Shown here piece after piece: positions 4,713 through 6,522 of a stretch of DNA of 6,522 bases (position 1 is its first letter; each line of letters begins with the position of its first letter). The DNA lies in assembly GCA_028290595.1 (NCBI GenBank), contig JAQGJO010000092.1, forward strand, positions 1 through 6,522, written 5' to 3'. The notes below the pieces were generated by a model, which searched no databases, was not told the origin of the DNA, and saw nothing but the letters and a program-made list of their open reading frames with translations. The DNA comes from Hyphomicrobiales bacterium (GTDB lineage Bacteria; Pseudomonadota; Alphaproteobacteria; Rhizobiales; Beijerinckiaceae). The position numbers and the translations under genes were made by a program.

Positions 4713-6272
4713 ATGAAGAGCAGGACGTTATTGGTGGCTCTGTCTCTGGTGCTCGCTCCGCTTCCGGCAATGGCCCAAGCCACCGGCAGTCTCACTGTGG
4801 CATTCGGCGCCGAGGGCACCACGCTCGATCCGACGAAATATTCCGCCGGCGTCGATCACTATTTCATCGGCCAGATGTTCGAACAATTAATTCGCTACGA
4901 CACCGATCTGAAGCCGGTGAACTGGCTGGCGGAGAAGTGGGAGCTGCAGCAGCAGGACGGCAAGGCCGTCATCGACATCCATCTGCGCCCAGGTGTCAAA
5001 TTCCACAACGGCGACCCGATGACCTCGGCGGATTTCGAGTTCTGCTACGAGCGCCTGAAAGATCCTAAGGTGTCGCGCTGGTCGCATCTGCAGGCCAATG
5101 TAGAAAAATTCGAGATCATCGACGATCTGCATTTCAAGATTCACTTCAAGTCGCCGGACGGCGACTACATCGCTGGTGCGCTGCAACTCTGGGCGCTGCC
5201 GAAAAAGTATTTTGAGCAGGTCGGCGAGGACGGCTTTGCCAAAGCACCGGTCGGCACCGGTCCGTGGAAGTTCGTGTCGCGCTCTGTCAAGGAAGAACTC
5301 AAGCTCGAGGCGTTCGACGGCTACTGGAATAAGGATGCCAGGCCTGGCGTCAAGAATCTGACCATCAAGATCATTCCCGAGGACCTGACCCGCGTCGCAG
5401 CGTTCAAGTCCGGCGCAGTAGACTGGATCGACAACGTGCCGCCGTCGATGGTCGCGGAATTCAAGAAGATGCCGGGCGTCAAAACGTTCACGGCGATCTC
5501 CGGAAACAACTTGTATATCGATTTCCCGACTTACAATCCGGCCTCGCCGTTTGCCAAACTCAAGGTGCGTCAGGCGGCGGCGCAGGCGGTCGATATGGAT
5601 GCGATCATCAAGAGCGTATTGTTCGGGCAGGGCGAGCGCTACGCTGAAGTCGGCCAGGGCAGCACCGGTTATAGTGCCGACCTGAAACCCTACGTCTATA
5701 ATCCAAAAGCGGCAAAGCAGTTGCTGGCCGAGGCCGGCTATCCCTCAGGCTTCGAGACGCCCTGTTACAATCTCACCACGCCGCGCGAGCCCAACGTCAA
5801 GGAAATGGGCGAGGCAGTGTTCGCCTATCTCGGCCAGGTTGGCATTCGCTGCAAGGCGCAGGGGCTCGAATACGGCGCATGGATCAATCTCGGCCGCCGC
5901 GGCCGCAGCGGCCCGCCGGAAATGGACGGTGTGCTGATGTGGATGTGGAGCCAAGGTCTGCCCGGAGATCCCGCCACGCCGTGGGGCGGCCATCTGCACA
6001 GCTTCGTCGCCGGCAAGGGCTGGGGAAGCTACTCCTACACCGACGACAAGCAGGCCGATTCCATGGTCGAGCAGTTGAAGGGCGAGATGGATCCGCCGAA
6101 GCGCGAAGAGCTGATCCGACAGATTGCAAAGTACAAGCATGACAACGTGCTCGGCGGCATCACCACCTATCGCCCGGTGATCACGCTGGCCTGGCGCGAT
6201 AAGGTGGAGTTCAAGCCGTGGCCGTTCCCCGGCGCGTGGCGCGAATTCCAGGAGATCGGTCTCAAGAAGTAG
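4713..6272 (+). CDS. ABC transporter periplasmic substrate-binding protein, family 5 (DppA/OppA type)
   Basis: The product has 519 residues, the usual length for SBP family 5. The start at 4713 is set by the Shine-Dalgarno and by a Sec signal peptide: Lys/Arg at 2-4, a hydrophobic core LLVALSLVLAPLP (6-18) and a signal peptidase I site AMA|QA after residue 21. The mature protein has family features: SLTVAFGAEGTTLDP at its start, the segment LAEKWEL...IHLRPGVKFHNGDPMTSADF (about 70-107), GTGPWKF (about 183-189), and late ITTYRPVITLAWRD. It binds the solute in the periplasm and delivers it to an inner-membrane permease pair. Family members import di- and oligopeptides, but also opines, glutathione, nickel, sugars and aromatic-derived compounds, so peptide specificity should not be assumed. 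It is the first gene of a rightward operon; a DppB-type permease follows after 29 bp. Expression is probably controlled by the divergent GntR protein. Confidence 0.95.
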   Translation: MKSRTLLVALSLVLAPLPAMAQATGSLTVAFGAEGTTLDPTKYSAGVDHYFIGQMFEQLIRYDTDLKPVNWLAEKWELQQQDGKAVIDIHLRPGVKFHNGDPMTSADFEFCYERLKDPKVSRWSHLQANVEKFEIIDDLHFKIHFKSPDGDYIAGALQLWALPKKYFEQVGEDGFAKAPVGTGPWKFVSRSVKEELKLEAFDGYWNKDARPGVKNLTIKIIPEDLTRVAAFKSGAVDWIDNVPPSMVAEFKKMPGVKTFTAISGNNLYIDFPTYNPASPFAKLKVRQAAAQAVDMDAIIKSVLFGQGERYAEVGQGSTGYSADLKPYVYNPKAAKQLLAEAGYPSGFETPCYNLTTPREPNVKEMGEAVFAYLGQVGIRCKAQGLEYGAWINLGRRGRSGPPEMDGVLMWMWSQGLPGDPATPWGGHLHSFVAGKGWGSYSYTDDKQADSMVEQLKGEMDPPKREELIRQIAKYKHDNVLGGITTYRPVITLAWRDKVEFKPWPFPGAWREFQEIGLKK

Positions 6273-6301
6273 AGCGGGCCTAGCCCGGAGAACGCAGACT
6301 C

Positions 6302-6522
6302 ATGTTGTCATATGTCCTGCGGCGCCTGATGCACGGTGTCGTCAGCATCATCGGCGCGTCGATGCTGATTTTCGTGATCTCCCGGATGTCGGGCGATCCG
6401 ATCGTGCTGCTGTTGCCGGTCGATGCGCCGCAGTCGGCGATCGACGCCATGCGCGAGACCATGGGCCTCGACCGTCCGATCTGGATTCAATATCTGATCT
6501 TCGCCGGCAAGGCGCTGACTGG
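6302..6522 (+). CDS. ABC transporter permease, DppB/OppB type (3' partial)
   Basis: The ATG at 6302 has GGAG at 6287-6290, a longish 11-nt spacing. 73 codons are visible before the window ends. The N-terminus MLSYVLRRLMHGVVSIIGAS, with a first membrane helix through LIFVISRMSGDP, is the hallmark of DppB/OppB-type permeases. So is the following periplasmic stretch with MRETMGLDRPIWIQYLIF (usual form: LGLDxPxxxQYxxw). It should pair with a DppC-type permease and one or two ATPases encoded further right. It is co-transcribed with the solute-binding protein gene. Confidence 0.93.
   Translation, partial: MLSYVLRRLMHGVVSIIGASMLIFVISRMSGDPIVLLLPVDAPQSAIDAMRETMGLDRPIWIQYLIFAGKALT

Noticed and set aside
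1..6522. CRISPR arrays, tRNA/rRNA genes, insertion sequences or attachment sites
   Set aside because: No regular spaced repeats, tRNA-like cloverleaf, transposase or terminal repeats were seen.

Overview
The window is a GC-rich stretch of bacterial chromosome. Its gene content is catabolic: FCD-type GntR regulators, a Dpp/Opp-type ABC importer, a malate/L-lactate-type dehydrogenase, a Rid protein, a cupin and an ACMSD-type amidohydrolase. This mix and the codon use suggest a soil alphaproteobacterium, probably of the Bradyrhizobium/Rhizobiales type. The taxonomic call is inference from style and content; no rRNA or marker gene is present.

Layout, left to right. (1) Positions 3-704, plus strand: the C-terminal two thirds of an amidohydrolase of the aminocarboxymuconate-semialdehyde decarboxylase (ACMSD) superfamily, cut by the window edge. 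(2) It converges, with a 45-bp gap and no clear terminator, on a leftward operon. In transcription order this is a small cupin (2642-2241), an Ldh_2 family dehydrogenase (2215-1157) and a RidA-like protein (1145-750), with gaps of only 25 and 11 bp. (3) Upstream of that operon, on the same strand, is a GntR/FCD regulator (3550-2774). The 131-bp gap between them holds an 18-bp perfect-arm inverted repeat, a hairpin abutting the cupin Shine-Dalgarno and one copy of an 18-bp motif. A 16/18 copy of that motif lies upstream of the regulator itself. (4) A second GntR/FCD regulator (4568-3810) is transcribed leftward, divergently from an ABC importer operon. (5) The importer starts with a periplasmic solute-binding protein (4713-6272), followed by a DppB-type permease (6302 onward, cut by the right edge). 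The divergent 144-bp gap carries a strong palindrome, CAATTGTTGACAATTG, with the ATTGT-ACAAT form known for FCD-type GntR operators.

Reading of the whole. This looks like a self-contained, substrate-inducible uptake-and-degradation locus. The solute is imported by the SBP/permease system under control of the second regulator. It, or a product of it, is then processed by the cupin, dehydrogenase and Rid enzymes under control of the first regulator. The substrate cannot be named from sequence. Two hints are worth testing. Cupin plus ACMSD-like decarboxylase plus Rid protein is the enzyme-family set of the 3-hydroxyanthranilate/2-aminomuconate route. Separately, the Ldh_2 family includes cyclic-imine reductases, and Rid proteins act on imines or enamines. 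All genes appear intact except the two cut by the window edges. The most interesting features are the regulatory sites and several departures from family-typical residues: Rid Arg to Ser, cupin Glu to Gln, loss of all FCD metal ligands in the second regulator, and an altered recognition helix in the first.
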